From Enterobacter sp. BIGb0383 (GTDB taxonomy: Bacteria; Pseudomonadota; Gammaproteobacteria; Enterobacterales; Enterobacteriaceae): a stretch of 64,000 nt of DNA. The stretch's first letter is position 1, and every line of letters starts with the position of its first letter. The stretch is taken from assembly GCF_003751845.1 (NCBI RefSeq), contig NZ_RJKQ01000001.1, positions 1,364,001-1,428,000 of the forward strand. Direction: 5' to 3'. Positions 1 to 9,313 of the stretch are shown piece by piece. Below the pieces are notes generated by a model that saw nothing but the letters and a program-made list of their open reading frames with translations, did not search any database and was not told the origin of the DNA. The position numbers were made by a program, and so were the translations under genes.

Positions 1-132
1 CAGCAACGCACGACCACCTCCTGTGTTCAGCAAGGAGAGTATTCTGGCAGCGAGCAGGACGGCACTACGTGAGAGAGGTCACAGCAATGGAAACGGTTAC
101 ATCCGTTTTGTTAACGATTGTGATCCAGATCG
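1..132. other. Left-edge region before yeiB
   Basis: This short stretch lies beyond the 3' end of yeiB. In E. coli the next gene on this side is galS, but I see no galS coding sequence in these bases, so it would begin outside the window. A plus-strand ATG at 87 preceded by a purine-rich GAGAGAGG could start a small hydrophobic peptide, but the frame soon enters yeiB codons, so I do not call it a gene. Confidence 0.4.
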
Positions 133-1293
133 TTATCTGGATGTACTGGAGATGGGTGTTCCGGCGAAGTGTAACGTCAGTCTGCGCCACAGCCATTCCA
201 CCGGCCCCTGGCGGAAATAGCGCAGCCAGAACACGGAGAAGAGCAGATTTGCCAGCCAGACCGGCGGCACAAAGGCCAGAAGCTGGAGGCGGTTATAGTG
301 CATAAACAGACCGAGCTTCCAGAAAAGCGTGGTGCAGATGACCGTCTGCAGCAGGTAGTTGCTGAGCGCCATGCGGCCGACGCAGGCCACCGGGCCCGCC
401 AGCCATCGCAGGCGAGCGATCTGCGGCCAGAAGCCCCAGATTAAGGCGGCATAGCCGATACTTTGCAGCGGCGCACTCAGCTCACGCGGGGCCTGTAGAA
501 GAAACGCGCTCCAGCGATAAGACCAGCCAGACTGCCACTGGGCGACAATGCCCATCAGGTTGATAAGCATCCCCAGCGCCACCAGTACCAGGCCGGTGCG
601 GCGATAATGCGCCAGGCTGAATTGCCCTTTCAGCCAGCCGCTGCGCATCAGAGCCGCGCCGATCAGCATCATTCCCGCCAGCTGCCAGCCATACTGAGCG
701 CCAATCGCCAGCAGGTTGCTGGAGAGCATGTCGAGCCGGTTGCTGATGGCTTCTCCCCCGCCCCGGGTGCGCCAGAAATGCTCATACTGCAGCGCAGAGA
801 GATCCGGCACCCAGGCACGATTCACCGAATCGCCGGAGATAATCCCCAGCAGAAGCAAAACGCCCACACCGATAAGATAAAGCACGACGCCGGTCGTCAG
901 CTGCGTTTTAACGCTGCCCGCATCGCGCACCATTCGCCAGCAGACCAGCCCTACCAGCGCGTAGGCCAGCAGGATATCCCCTTCCCAGAACAGCAGGCAG
1001 TGGAGAAAACCAACGAGTGCCAGCAGCGTTAAGCGGGTCTGGATCCAACGCTTACCCCTTGAGAGCAGCATCTGTAACCCGGCCCCAAACAGCAGGGCAA
1101 ACAGGGTGAGGAATTTCGCCTGGGCGAAGAGATCGAGCGTAGCCCAGGTCCAGGCATCGCGGGAGGTGATTTCCCCGTACCAGGCGGGATTCAGATAGGC
1201 CGCTTTCGGCTGACCGAAAGCGACGATATTGAGCAGCAGGATGCCAAGAATAGCGACGCCCCGAACAAAATCGAGGGTGACGTTTCTCTCCAT
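133..1293 (-). CDS. yeiB: YeiB, DUF418 inner-membrane protein
   Basis: The protein has 386 residues, close to the 385 of E. coli YeiB, and is almost entirely hydrophobic with about ten membrane segments. It opens with a cytoplasmic MERNVTLDFVRGVAILGI segment, typical of the DUF418/acyltransferase-3-like family, where the DFVRG motif begins the first membrane helix. The family is known from membrane proteins of unknown function in many bacteria; no substrate can be read from the sequence. It lies 12 bases downstream of folE on the same strand, as in E. coli, so the two are probably cotranscribed. Identity is confident from synteny and N-terminal motif; function is unknown. Confidence 0.9.
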   Translation of the reverse strand: MERNVTLDFVRGVAILGILLLNIVAFGQPKAAYLNPAWYGEITSRDAWTWATLDLFAQAKFLTLFALLFGAGLQMLLSRGKRWIQTRLTLLALVGFLHCLLFWEGDILLAYALVGLVCWRMVRDAGSVKTQLTTGVVLYLIGVGVLLLLGIISGDSVNRAWVPDLSALQYEHFWRTRGGGEAISNRLDMLSSNLLAIGAQYGWQLAGMMLIGAALMRSGWLKGQFSLAHYRRTGLVLVALGMLINLMGIVAQWQSGWSYRWSAFLLQAPRELSAPLQSIGYAALIWGFWPQIARLRWLAGPVACVGRMALSNYLLQTVICTTLFWKLGLFMHYNRLQLLAFVPPVWLANLLFSVFWLRYFRQGPVEWLWRRLTLHFAGTPISSTSR

Positions 1294-1305
1294 CCCTGTA
1301 CCGCC

Positions 1306-1971
1306 TTAGCCGAGGTGACGAACGGCGCGGAGGAACTCCTGGCGCGTATTCTGGCTGGATTTAAACAGTCCGCCCAGCGAAGTGGTGGTGGTGGCGCTGG
1401 TCGCGTCACGAATACCGCGCGCCTTGACGCAGTAGTGCACCGCATCGATAGAAACGGCCACGTTGTTGGTACCCAGCAGCGTCTGCAGCGCGGTGAGGAT
1501 CTGCTGAGTCAGTCGCTCCTGCACCTGCGGACGCTGGGCGAAGAACTGGACGATGCGGTTGATTTTGGACAGGCCGATCACCGACTCTTTCGGGATATAG
1601 GCCACGGTCGCTTTACCGTCGATGGTGACGAAATGATGTTCGCAGGTGCTGGTCAGCGTAATGTCGCGCACCGTCACCATTTCATCGACCTTCATTTTAT
1701 TCTCAATCACCGTGATTTTCGGGAAATTGGCATAATCCAGCCCGGAGAAGATCTCATCGACGTACATTTTGGCGATGCGGTGCGGGGTTTCCGTCAGGCT
1801 GTCGTCGCTCAGATCGAGATTAAGAAGCTGCATAATTTCGGTCATATGCCCGGCGATCAGGCGTTTGCGGGTTTCATTATCCAGATCAACCGGCGGGCGC
1901 AGCGGCGTTTCCAGGCCGCGGGCAACCAGCGCTTCATGAACCAGAGCGGCTTCTTTACTGAGTGATGACAT
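1306..1971 (-). CDS. folE: GTP cyclohydrolase I
   Basis: FolE converts GTP to 7,8-dihydroneopterin triphosphate, the first step of tetrahydrofolate synthesis, in the cytoplasm as a homodecamer. The 221-residue product has the family length (E. coli 222). The zinc ligands Cys110, His113 and Cys181 are all present, in the contexts TSTCEHHF and VHYCVKARG. The C-terminal half carries the [20 protein letters not shown] substrate-binding region. The gene is followed by yeiB on the same strand. Upstream bases 2032-2066 hold repeated GTGCG/CGCAC half sites that may be regulatory. Nothing is missing or unusual in the coding sequence. Confidence 0.97.
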   Translation of the reverse strand: MSSLSKEAALVHEALVARGLETPLRPPVDLDNETRKRLIAGHMTEIMQLLNLDLSDDSLTETPHRIAKMYVDEIFSGLDYANFPKITVIENKMKVDEMVTVRDITLTSTCEHHFVTIDGKATVAYIPKESVIGLSKINRIVQFFAQRPQVQERLTQQILTALQTLLGTNNVAVSIDAVHYCVKARGIRDATSATTTTSLGGLFKSSQNTRQEFLRAVRHLG

Positions 1972-2027
1972 GTCGAGTTCTCCTGCAGGCGGGACTATCT
2001 TTGTCCTTCATGGGGCAAAGTTTCACT

Positions 2028-2066
2028 TATTGTGCGTGAGGTGGCGCACATAATCCAGTGCGCACC
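2028..2066 (-). promoter_or_regulatory. GTGCG/CGCAC repeats upstream of folE
   Basis: Inverted half sites GTGCG (2032-2036) and CGCAC (2045-2049), then a third palindromic GTGCGCAC (2059-2066), lie 60-95 bases upstream of folE. The arrangement looks like an operator, but I do not recognise the regulator. Confidence 0.3.
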
Positions 2067-2085
2067 CGCATAATTATTGCAATTG

Positions 2086-3228
2086 CTACAGCCTTTGATC
2101 GTGACGACGCCAGACCAGCGCGCCCGCCGCAAACAGCGCGATCGCCGCCAGACTTAGCGCAGGTTCCAGCTTCCCGGTCAGCGCGCTCGACAGCGCCGAG
2201 GTCATCGGGCCGATCAGTTGCCCAATGGCGTAGCCGGTGGTGATCAGCCCGGCCATATAGCGGGCGTGCTGCGGAGCCAGTTCACGGCCATACAGCAGAG
2301 AAAGCTGAACCGCACAGAGGAAGCCGCCGCCCACCAGCAGCGCGCCGATAACCAGCCCGCTCATGCCCGGCCACAGCCAGGCTGCCAGCACGCCAAGCCC
2401 CTGTAACCAGAGCACGATAGCCAGCCGCTGATGGCTATGCCCGAGGTGACGCAGCGCAATACTCAGAGCAATCCCCACCACCGCCGCGCCGCCGAAAACC
2501 GGCCAGACAAACTGGGCGAACAGGCTACCGGGAAAACGCGCTGCCGCCATCTGCGACAGGAAGGTGGCAGGCAATATATAGCCAAACCCGGCCAGGGAAT
2601 AACTCAGTACCAGGCGACGAATATCTGACGTCATCGCGAGGGGTTGCGGTTTTTCTCCGCTGCGATGCAAATCGCCGGGACGCGGAAGATAGCGGGCAAT
2701 CAATATCACCAGGACCAGCGCCAGCACGCCGTAAAGCTGCCAGCCCGCCGAAGCGCTTAACCCTTTGGCCTGAATCGCCACCGCCAGCAGGCCGCTGAGT
2801 GCGATGCCCGCCCCCGGCCCGGCAAACACCGCCGCATTCAGCCCCGGGCGTCCGGCATGCGCCAACCGCTCGTTGATCCAGGCCGCGGTTAATACCATCG
2901 CCCAGCCGCTCATTGCACCGAGCACCAGCCTTAAGCCACCGTGTAGCCAGGCGTTATCCGCCAGGGATGAAAGTAAAGTCAGCACAACCGCGCCAACAAT
3001 CCCCGTATAAAGGCGGATTTCAACGTGTCGTGAAGCGCGCATCGCATCCCAGGCGCCCAGCAGATAGCCAAGATAATTGACCGCCGCCACCAGCCCGGCG
3101 CTGGTCAGCGTCAGCTCCCCGTCGCGGATCATCAGAGGAACCTGTGGCGTAAAGGCGAAGCGGCCAATCCCCATCGCTACGACCAGTACAATAAAGCCGC
3201 TCAGAGCAACCCGCAGCGCCATAGCCAT
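2086..3228 (-). CDS. YbfB/YjiJ-family MFS transporter
   Basis: A 380-residue membrane protein with about twelve hydrophobic segments. The N-terminal VVAMGIGRFAFTPQVPLMI stretch is characteristic of the YbfB/YjiJ branch of the major facilitator superfamily (MFS_4/DUF1228 type). Substrates of this branch are mostly unknown; an exporter role is inferred. I chose ATG 3228 rather than the longer frame to 3330, because the upstream residues are polar and unlike the family; ATG 3222 is an equally good start with GGGATGG in front. It diverges from yeiG with a 144-base shared promoter region and converges on nothing else. In E. coli folE and yeiG are adjacent, so this gene is an accessory insertion relative to that map. 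Confidence 0.75.
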   Translation of the reverse strand: MAMALRVALSGFIVLVVAMGIGRFAFTPQVPLMIRDGELTLTSAGLVAAVNYLGYLLGAWDAMRASRHVEIRLYTGIVGAVVLTLLSSLADNAWLHGGLRLVLGAMSGWAMVLTAAWINERLAHAGRPGLNAAVFAGPGAGIALSGLLAVAIQAKGLSASAGWQLYGVLALVLVILIARYLPRPGDLHRSGEKPQPLAMTSDIRRLVLSYSLAGFGYILPATFLSQMAAARFPGSLFAQFVWPVFGGAAVVGIALSIALRHLGHSHQRLAIVLWLQGLGVLAAWLWPGMSGLVIGALLVGGGFLCAVQLSLLYGRELAPQHARYMAGLITTGYAIGQLIGPMTSALSSALTGKLEPALSLAAIALFAAGALVWRRHDQRL

Positions 3229-3372
3229 CCCAAATGTTAATGTAAAGTTACGTACATGATGGACCAGGCGAGGGTAATCGGGAAGTGAAAGTTGCTCACA
3301 GGACCATGAAATCCCTGTATTATGGGTCATTCATTACGCGCACTGCGCAACATTCTGTTAAAGGAGCCCTGC

Positions 3373-4209
3373 ATGGAAATGCTCGAAGAGCACCGCTGTT
3401 TCGAAGGCTGGCAGCAACGCTGGCGGCACGACTCCACCGCGCTGAACTGCACCATGACCTTCAGCATCTTTTTGCCGCCGACGCACGATACCGCCCCGCC
3501 ACCGGTGCTTTACTGGCTGTCGGGACTGACCTGCAACGACGAGAACTTCACTACCAAAGCCGGGGCACAGCGTATTGCCGCCGAGCTGGGGATTGTGCTG
3601 GTAATGCCGGATACCAGCCCGCGCGGCGATAACGTTGCCGATGATGACGGCTACGATCTGGGCAAAGGCGCAGGCTTCTATCTGAATGCCACCCGTGAAC
3701 CCTGGGCCGCGCACTACCGGATGTACGACTACCTGACCGACGAACTGCCGGCGCTGATTCGTGAGCGCTTTAACGTCAGCGATCGCTGCGCCATCACGGG
3801 CCACTCGATGGGCGGCCACGGCGCGCTGACTCTGGCGCTGAAAAATCCGGGCCGCTACACCAGCGTCTCAGCCTTTGCACCCATCGTTAACCCGGCGGAA
3901 GTGCCCTGGGGACAGAAAGCGTTCAGCCACTATCTCGGGGAGAATAAGGCCGACTGGCTGGCCTGGGACAGCTGCGCATTAATGATGGCAAGCGACGTGA
4001 AGGATGCGATCCCGACGCTTATCGATCAGGGTGATAACGATCAGTTCCTCGCCGATCAGCTCCAGCCAGCCCGTCTGGCAGAAGCGGCGCGGCAGAAAGC
4101 CTGGCCGATGACGCTGCGTATCCAGCCTGGCTACGATCACAGCTACTACTTTATCGCCACCTTTATCGAAGACCACCTGCGATTCCACGCCGCCCATTTA
4201 CGCGGCTAA
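3373..4209 (+). CDS. yeiG: S-formylglutathione hydrolase YeiG
   Basis: YeiG hydrolyses S-formylglutathione to formate and glutathione, the second step of glutathione-dependent formaldehyde detoxification, and also acts as a general esterase. From ATG 3373 the protein is 278 residues, equal to E. coli YeiG. The alpha/beta-hydrolase triad is visible: Ser145 in GHSMGGHG, Asp223 in DQGDND, and His256 in PGYDHSYYF. The start is supported by AAGGAG eight bases upstream; the longer frame from 3322 would add residues absent from the family. The paired formaldehyde dehydrogenase is not nearby. A strong hairpin terminator follows the stop codon. Confidence 0.96.
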   Translation: MEMLEEHRCFEGWQQRWRHDSTALNCTMTFSIFLPPTHDTAPPPVLYWLSGLTCNDENFTTKAGAQRIAAELGIVLVMPDTSPRGDNVADDDGYDLGKGAGFYLNATREPWAAHYRMYDYLTDELPALIRERFNVSDRCAITGHSMGGHGALTLALKNPGRYTSVSAFAPIVNPAEVPWGQKAFSHYLGENKADWLAWDSCALMMASDVKDAIPTLIDQGDNDQFLADQLQPARLAEAARQKAWPMTLRIQPGYDHSYYFIATFIEDHLRFHAAHLRG

Positions 4210-4214
4210 AAAAA

Positions 4215-4275
4215 AGCCGCGACCTTCTGGCCGCGGCTCTCTTGTTCGTTAAGGCCGACTTTCGTCGGCCTTTTT
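4215..4275. terminator. Bidirectional terminators between yeiG and the PQQ dehydrogenase
   Basis: Two hairpins lie between the convergent genes. AGCCGCG (4215-4221) pairs with CGCGGCT (4232-4238) and is preceded by an A-run that serves the minus strand as a T-run. AGGCCGAC (4252-4259) pairs with GTCGGCCT (4264-4271) and is followed by five T on the plus strand. Confidence 0.85.
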
Positions 4276-4277
4276 AG

Positions 4278-6713
4278 TTATTTGCCTTCCGGCAGCGCAT
4301 ACGCAATCACGTAATCACCGCGATCCGGCGACTGACGGCCGCCACCGGCGGAGATCAGGATGTACTGCTTGCCGGTTTTCGGTGACACATAGCTGATTGG
4401 ACCGCCCTGACTGCCCACCGGCAGACGTGCTTTCCACACCTCTTTCCCGGTTGCGGAGTCAAACGCACGCAGGTAGTAGTCCTGCGTACCGGCGATAAAC
4501 ACCAGGCCACCCTGGGTCGCCAGCGTGCCGCCCAGCGTCGGCATACCGACCGGCATCTGTGCACGCATCTTGATCCCGAACGGACCGGTGTCCTGCACGG
4601 TACCGACCGGTACCTGCCAGACAATCTGACGGGTTTTCATATCGATGGCGGACAGGCTGCCGAACGGCGGCGCCTGGCACGGAATGCCCAGCGGCGACAT
4701 AAAGCGGTTTTTGTTCACCGCATACGGCGTGCCTTTCAGCGGTACCGCGCCCATACCGGTGTTGACCGCTTCGCCGCCGTTGCTGGCCTCCGCTTTTTTG
4801 GTATCAGCCGGGATCATCTGCACCCACAGGCCCAGACGCATATCGTTGACGAACAGATAGCGATTGTTCGGGTCAACGGACATACCGCCCCAGTTCAGAC
4901 CGCCCAGAGAGCCAGGGAAGCTCAGGGAGAGATCGGTACCCGGTACGGTAAACAGGCCGTCGTAGCGCATGGATTTAAAGCTAATGCGGCACATCAGCTG
5001 GTCGAACGGCGTCGCGCCCCACATGTCCGATTCGGTCAGGGTCTGGTTGCCAATCTGCGGCATCCCGACGGAACGCGGCTGGGTGCGGGTGTACTGCTCG
5101 TTCGGGATATTACCCAGCGGAATTTCCTGCTCTTCCACTTTGGTCAGCGGCTTACCGGTCATCCGGTCGAGCACAAAGATCATCCCGGTTTTGCCGCCGA
5201 TCACGACCGCCGGTTTACTGGTGCCATCTTCCATCGGGAAGTCCACCAGGCTTGGCTGCATCGGCAGGTCAAAGTCCCACAGATCGTTATGCACGGTCTG
5301 ATAGACCCACTTCTCTTTACCGGTCGTCGCATCCAGCGCCAGCACCGACGCGCCGTATTTATGATCGAGCGGGGTACGGTCCGCGCCCCACAGGTCCACC
5401 GAGGAGCTGCCCATCGGGATAAACACGGTGTTCATCGCCGGATCGTAAGACATCGGTGCCCAGGAGTTCGGCGTGCTGCGGGCAAAGTTTTTACCCGGCA
5501 TCAGGACCGCGTTAGGATCGGCATTACCCGGATCGAAGGCCCAGCGCATTGCGCCGGTAATCACGTCAAAACCGCGCAGCACGCCGCCTGGCATATCGGT
5601 CTGGACGTTATCCGCCACGCGACCGCCCACCACAATGGTGGTCCCGGCAAGCGTCGGGGCAGAAGTCAGCTGATACTGCGGGTCGGGTGAATCGCCCAGT
5701 CCCGCTTTCAGATCGACCACGCCGTGATCGCCGAAGCCTTCGCAGAACTGGCCGTTATCGGCATCGATGGCAATCAGGCGCGCATCGATGGTGTTCATCA
5801 GGATACGACGCTGGCAGCTCTCGCCCACCTGCAGCGCAGGCAGCACCGGCGTAGAGCCTGGCTGCGTCGGCTGGGTCAGCGGCTTCGTGGCATCAAAGTA
5901 CGCCAGTCCGCGGCAGCGGTTCCAGACTTCCGCCTGGGCATTGATCTCGCGTTTCCAGATCTCTTTCCCGCTGTCGGCTTCCACCGCAATCACGTTGTTA
6001 TGCGGCGTACAGAGATAGAGGGTATTGCCTACCTGCAGCGGGGTTTGCTGATCTTCAGCACCGTTGCCGGTCGGGCTTTCCGGCGTATCACCGGTATGGA
6101 AAGTCCAGGCGACCTGCAGATCCTTCACGTTATCGCGGGTGATCTGCGACAGCGCGACAAAGCGGCTGCCTTCCGGCGTATTACCGTAGTTATCCCAGTT
6201 TTTTTGCTCTTCGCCTGCTTTTACCGGCACCAGCGGCAGCGTTTCGCCTTTAAAGGCCACGCTCGGATGCGGCTGGAACATCTGTACCAGCGTCACCACC
6301 ATCCCGACGGCCAGCACGGCAGCAAAGCCGTAAGACGGTGCGGCCAGCGCCGTTTTGCCTTCACGCTTGCGCAGCGCGGGCCAGGTGATCAGCACCAGCA
6401 GCGCCAGTCCGGTCGGCACCATCAGGCGAGAGACCAGCGGCCAGAATTCGGTGCCCACGTCGGCCAGCGCCCAGATCAGGGTGCCGACAAACACCAGCAG
6501 GAACAGCACCACCGCAGACGACTTTTTGCGGAAGAACTGGATTGCCGACAGAAGCATGACAATACCGGCAATCAGAAAGTAAGCGCTGCCGCCCAGCGAA
6601 AGCAGCTTACCGCCGCCAATCGCAAAGAACAGGCCGACGGCTAACAGCACCAGCCCAAGCAGCACACACCAGATCCCCAACCCTTTTGTCGGGCGGGACG
6701 TTGTTTCAGCCAT
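4278..6713 (-). CDS. Membrane-bound PQQ-dependent dehydrogenase (glucose/quinate/shikimate family)
   Basis: This enzyme type oxidises a sugar or polyol on the periplasmic face and passes electrons to ubiquinone. The 811-residue protein has about five N-terminal membrane helices (roughly residues 10-150), then a long beta-propeller domain with repeated tryptophan-rich blades such as KEIWKREI and GKEKWVYQT. The motif HNDLWDFDLP contains the Asp expected to act as the catalytic base; E. coli Gcd has HHDLWDMDLP here. Overall it is clearly diverged from E. coli Gcd in the membrane part and several loops, so it is likely a paralogue whose substrate may be glucose, quinate, shikimate or another polyol. 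E. coli has no such gene between yeiG and cirA. PQQ synthesis genes are not in the window. Confidence 0.82.
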   Translation of the reverse strand: MAETTSRPTKGLGIWCVLLGLVLLAVGLFFAIGGGKLLSLGGSAYFLIAGIVMLLSAIQFFRKKSSAVVLFLLVFVGTLIWALADVGTEFWPLVSRLMVPTGLALLVLITWPALRKREGKTALAAPSYGFAAVLAVGMVVTLVQMFQPHPSVAFKGETLPLVPVKAGEEQKNWDNYGNTPEGSRFVALSQITRDNVKDLQVAWTFHTGDTPESPTGNGAEDQQTPLQVGNTLYLCTPHNNVIAVEADSGKEIWKREINAQAEVWNRCRGLAYFDATKPLTQPTQPGSTPVLPALQVGESCQRRILMNTIDARLIAIDADNGQFCEGFGDHGVVDLKAGLGDSPDPQYQLTSAPTLAGTTIVVGGRVADNVQTDMPGGVLRGFDVITGAMRWAFDPGNADPNAVLMPGKNFARSTPNSWAPMSYDPAMNTVFIPMGSSSVDLWGADRTPLDHKYGASVLALDATTGKEKWVYQTVHNDLWDFDLPMQPSLVDFPMEDGTSKPAVVIGGKTGMIFVLDRMTGKPLTKVEEQEIPLGNIPNEQYTRTQPRSVGMPQIGNQTLTESDMWGATPFDQLMCRISFKSMRYDGLFTVPGTDLSLSFPGSLGGLNWGGMSVDPNNRYLFVNDMRLGLWVQMIPADTKKAEASNGGEAVNTGMGAVPLKGTPYAVNKNRFMSPLGIPCQAPPFGSLSAIDMKTRQIVWQVPVGTVQDTGPFGIKMRAQMPVGMPTLGGTLATQGGLVFIAGTQDYYLRAFDSATGKEVWKARLPVGSQGGPISYVSPKTGKQYILISAGGGRQSPDRGDYVIAYALPEGK

Positions 6714-7025
6714 AGAAGAACCCCTCCGGAAAATACAAAGCGCCCGTCCGTCCAGCCACCTGCAAGGCAGGCGCTATCGACGGCGGTCAATGCGCTGAAA
6801 ATTGTTTTTTTGTAAAGCAAGGTGCGACGGGCACGCATCGGTGCGACAGAGACGACTACCGGATGGCAGCCGTTATTGACGGCGGTCCGCTGCCTGACGG
6901 CAGGGAAATTGTAACATTCACGCTACGTTCAAGTGAACAACGAAACGGCAAAGATACATCTAAACAGCATTTTTGCTACAAAACCAGATAAACATACCGG
7001 CCACTTACGTGGCCGGTATCGGCTA
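6714..7025. other. Intergenic region between the PQQ dehydrogenase and cirA
   Basis: This 312-base space holds the promoter of the PQQ dehydrogenase (minus strand) and the cirA terminator. It contains a perfect 12-base palindrome GTTCAAGTGAAC at 6927-6938, 214 bases upstream of the dehydrogenase, and a small CTGCC/GGCAG stem near 6890-6903. I see no convincing gene in it. Confidence 0.5.
6994..7019 (-). terminator. cirA terminator
   Basis: An 11-base perfect stem, ATACCGGCCAC (6994-7004) with GTGGCCGGTAT (7009-7019) and a four-base loop, lies just past the cirA stop codon. In the cirA direction it is followed by a moderately T-rich tail. Confidence 0.75.
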
Positions 7026-9008
7026 TCAGAAGCGGTAATCCAGCGCCATAAAGTAGCGACGGCCGTCTTCGTTATAGCTGTAGGTGTCCCGGCTCAGATC
7101 TTTGTCACCCAGGTTCAGTACGCCGGCGCGAACTTTCACGTTCTTCGTCGCCTGCCAGGCTCCGCCGAGGTTCCAGATCATATAGCCGCCGGGCGTCGCA
7201 GAGGCGCTGGTGGTCGCACGTTTCTGCCCGGTGTAGTTACCGGTGAGATAGAAGGACCAGTCGTCCAGCGGCTGCCAGTCCAGGGTACCGTTCGCCGTGT
7301 GGAACGGACGATCCGACAGCGGCGCGTTGCCCCCGTTGCTCAGATCCCGCGCATCGGTGTAGGTATAGTTGAGGCTGACTTTCCACTGTTCGTTAAACGG
7401 AATTTTCAGCTCCGTCTCCAGCCCCTGGATACGGGCTTTATTAACGTTGTAGTAGCTGAAGACCGGAATATTGCGTCCGTTGGAAGGGTTGGTCCAGAAA
7501 CCGACGAAGTTGGCATAGTTCGGCGCATCGGTCAGCGAGGCGGTACGGTTGTTGCCAATCATATCCTCGATATTGTTCTGGAAGACGGTGGCACTGGCCT
7601 GCACGCCGTCTAGAATGCCCTCTTCACCCGCATAGTAGACGCCCAGCTCAAAGCTTTCACTGGTTTCCGGCTTCAGGTCTTCAGTCCCCACCAGGCGGCA
7701 GCTGCCGCGACAGGAGTTGGTGGCCCAGTCCGGATTTAGCTGAAGCAAAGACGGCGCTTTAAAGGCGGTTGCCCAGCCCCCTTTCAGGGTTACGGTATCG
7801 GTCGCGCTATAGACCAGATACGCACGCGGGCTCCAGTGATCGCCGTAAGTTTCGTGGTCATCCATACGGATCCCGGCGGTCAGGGCCAGCGGCTCGAAGA
7901 TACGCCATTCATCTTCAAGGAACAGCGCATACTGATTGGCCGAGGTTTTGCTGCTGTCGCCGCCGGTCAGGTTAACCGGGTCCGTCAGCTCTTCGCGACG
8001 CCATTCGCCGCCAATCGTCACCAGCTGATTAATCTCGCCCAGCGGCAGGACATATTTACCGTCCACCGCATTATTACGTGAGGTGATATTGCTGCTGCCG
8101 GGATTGCGGTTATCCACTTTCTCGCCGTAGAAGCGCAGTTCGCTATTACCCGTACCCCAGCGGCCATTATGGCTAAGGGAGTAGTTATGGCGTTCAAGGC
8201 GGTTACGATCCAGCGAATCGGAGCTACGGTCCTGACGATCGAAGCCGTAACCGAGGCTGAAATCATGATCCTCTGTCGGGGTCCATGCCAGCTCAACGTT
8301 GCCGTCCCGGCTGGTGAATCCTTCAATACGCGGCGTCTGTCCCGTGGTGCTTGTTGTGGAAGACTGCTGGCTGTCTTTATCGCGTTTACTGACGCTGCCG
8401 TAGGCTTTCATGCCCAGCACGCCGTCAACCAGCGGGCCGCTGGTAAAGAACTGGCCGCTGTTGGTATCACCGCGATCCCGGTGTTCCTGAATGGTGGTGT
8501 CCAGACTCAGCGAGCCGGTCCACTCTTTGCCCACTTTGCGGGTGATGATGTTCACCACGCCTCCCAGCGCGTCGGAGCCGTAGAGGGAGGACATCGGCCC
8601 GCGCACCACTTCGATACGCTCGATGGCTTCAACCGGGATCCAGTTAAGATCGAAATCGTTATGACGGAAGACCGCTGCGCGGGAGCTGACGCGCTTGCCG
8701 TCGATCAGGATCAGCGTATAAGAGCTGTCGAGACCGCGTAGGCTGACACCTTTACGGTTATCCCCTTCGCTGGTCAGCTGTACGCCCGGTACATCGCGCA
8801 GCACGTCCTTCAGGTTCTGCACCGGCTTGCGCTGCAGCTCTTCCTGGGTAATCACGCTAATACTGGCGGGGGCATCTTTGAGGTTTTGTTCGGTGGCAGA
8901 GGCGGTGACAACCATAGTCTCGCCGTTATCGGCGGCGATAACCGGCACCGCCAGCGTCAATGCGGACGCAAAAAGGCCGCCCCGCATCAGAGGGTTTAAC
9001 GTAAACAT
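7026..9008 (-). CDS. cirA: TonB-dependent outer-membrane receptor CirA
   Basis: CirA imports ferric catecholates (dihydroxybenzoylserine and linearised enterobactin products) across the outer membrane using TonB energy, and is the colicin I receptor in E. coli. The 660-residue precursor (E. coli 663) has a signal peptide ending near residue 25, a TonB box in GETMVVTAS just after it, a plug domain to about residue 165 ([30 protein letters not shown]), and a 22-strand barrel ending in the outer-membrane signature YFMALDYRF with terminal Phe. Identity with E. coli CirA is high throughout. Upstream Fur-box sequences at 9181-9220 indicate iron repression. It stands alone, as in E. coli. Confidence 0.97.
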   Translation of the reverse strand: MFTLNPLMRGGLFASALTLAVPVIAADNGETMVVTASATEQNLKDAPASISVITQEELQRKPVQNLKDVLRDVPGVQLTSEGDNRKGVSLRGLDSSYTLILIDGKRVSSRAAVFRHNDFDLNWIPVEAIERIEVVRGPMSSLYGSDALGGVVNIITRKVGKEWTGSLSLDTTIQEHRDRGDTNSGQFFTSGPLVDGVLGMKAYGSVSKRDKDSQQSSTTSTTGQTPRIEGFTSRDGNVELAWTPTEDHDFSLGYGFDRQDRSSDSLDRNRLERHNYSLSHNGRWGTGNSELRFYGEKVDNRNPGSSNITSRNNAVDGKYVLPLGEINQLVTIGGEWRREELTDPVNLTGGDSSKTSANQYALFLEDEWRIFEPLALTAGIRMDDHETYGDHWSPRAYLVYSATDTVTLKGGWATAFKAPSLLQLNPDWATNSCRGSCRLVGTEDLKPETSESFELGVYYAGEEGILDGVQASATVFQNNIEDMIGNNRTASLTDAPNYANFVGFWTNPSNGRNIPVFSYYNVNKARIQGLETELKIPFNEQWKVSLNYTYTDARDLSNGGNAPLSDRPFHTANGTLDWQPLDDWSFYLTGNYTGQKRATTSASATPGGYMIWNLGGAWQATKNVKVRAGVLNLGDKDLSRDTYSYNEDGRRYFMALDYRF

Positions 9009-9180
9009 TCCTTATCTCCATGAGCTAGAAAAAATAACAAAAAAATCAAACCGGTATTGCTCACACGGGTATTTATTTCGTCGGCGACGTTGGCTGACGA
9101 GAATTATCGTTGGCAGATGTCGTGACGTAGGCGTGCGGGCCGCTTGCCGGGTCCATCATCCTTTTGATTTCGTGCGTAAC

Positions 9181-9220
9181 GATAATGCAAACAATAACAA
9201 TTATCAATTCAATTGTTATC
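9181..9220 (-). promoter_or_regulatory. Fur operator region of cirA
   Basis: The block opens with GATAATGCAAAC and contains the perfect inverted repeat ATAACAATT (9194-9202) and AATTGTTAT (9211-9219). It resembles overlapping Fur boxes (GATAATGATAATCATTATC), the known control of cirA in E. coli. Confidence 0.75.
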
Positions 9221-9257
9221 AGGTATGACAAGAAGGAATGGCGTAACGCGAAGAGAT

Positions 9258-9289
9258 AAAAAAGCCCCCGCACCGGAAGGTACGGGGGC
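9258..9289 (-). terminator. lysP terminator
   Basis: GCCCCCG (9264-9270) pairs with CGGGGGC (9283-9289). On the minus strand the stem is followed by six T (9263-9258), a classic Rho-independent terminator for lysP. Confidence 0.88.
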
Positions 9290-9313
9290 CTGTCATCGTA
9301 TTCGGGCAGGAAC

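Larger units (their letters stand above)
9009..9313. other. Intergenic region between cirA and lysP
   Basis: This 305-base region carries the cirA promoter with its Fur sites and, at the far end, the lysP terminator. An apparent 66-residue reading frame on the minus strand (9073-9273) covers the Fur sites and is not a plausible gene. Confidence 0.6.

Noticed and set aside
87..305. Small hydrophobic plus-strand ORF (METVTSVLLTIVIQIVIW)
   Set aside because: It has a fair ribosome binding site and a toxin-like helix, but most of it is antisense to yeiB codons and continues as a low-complexity Pro/Arg-rich shadow.
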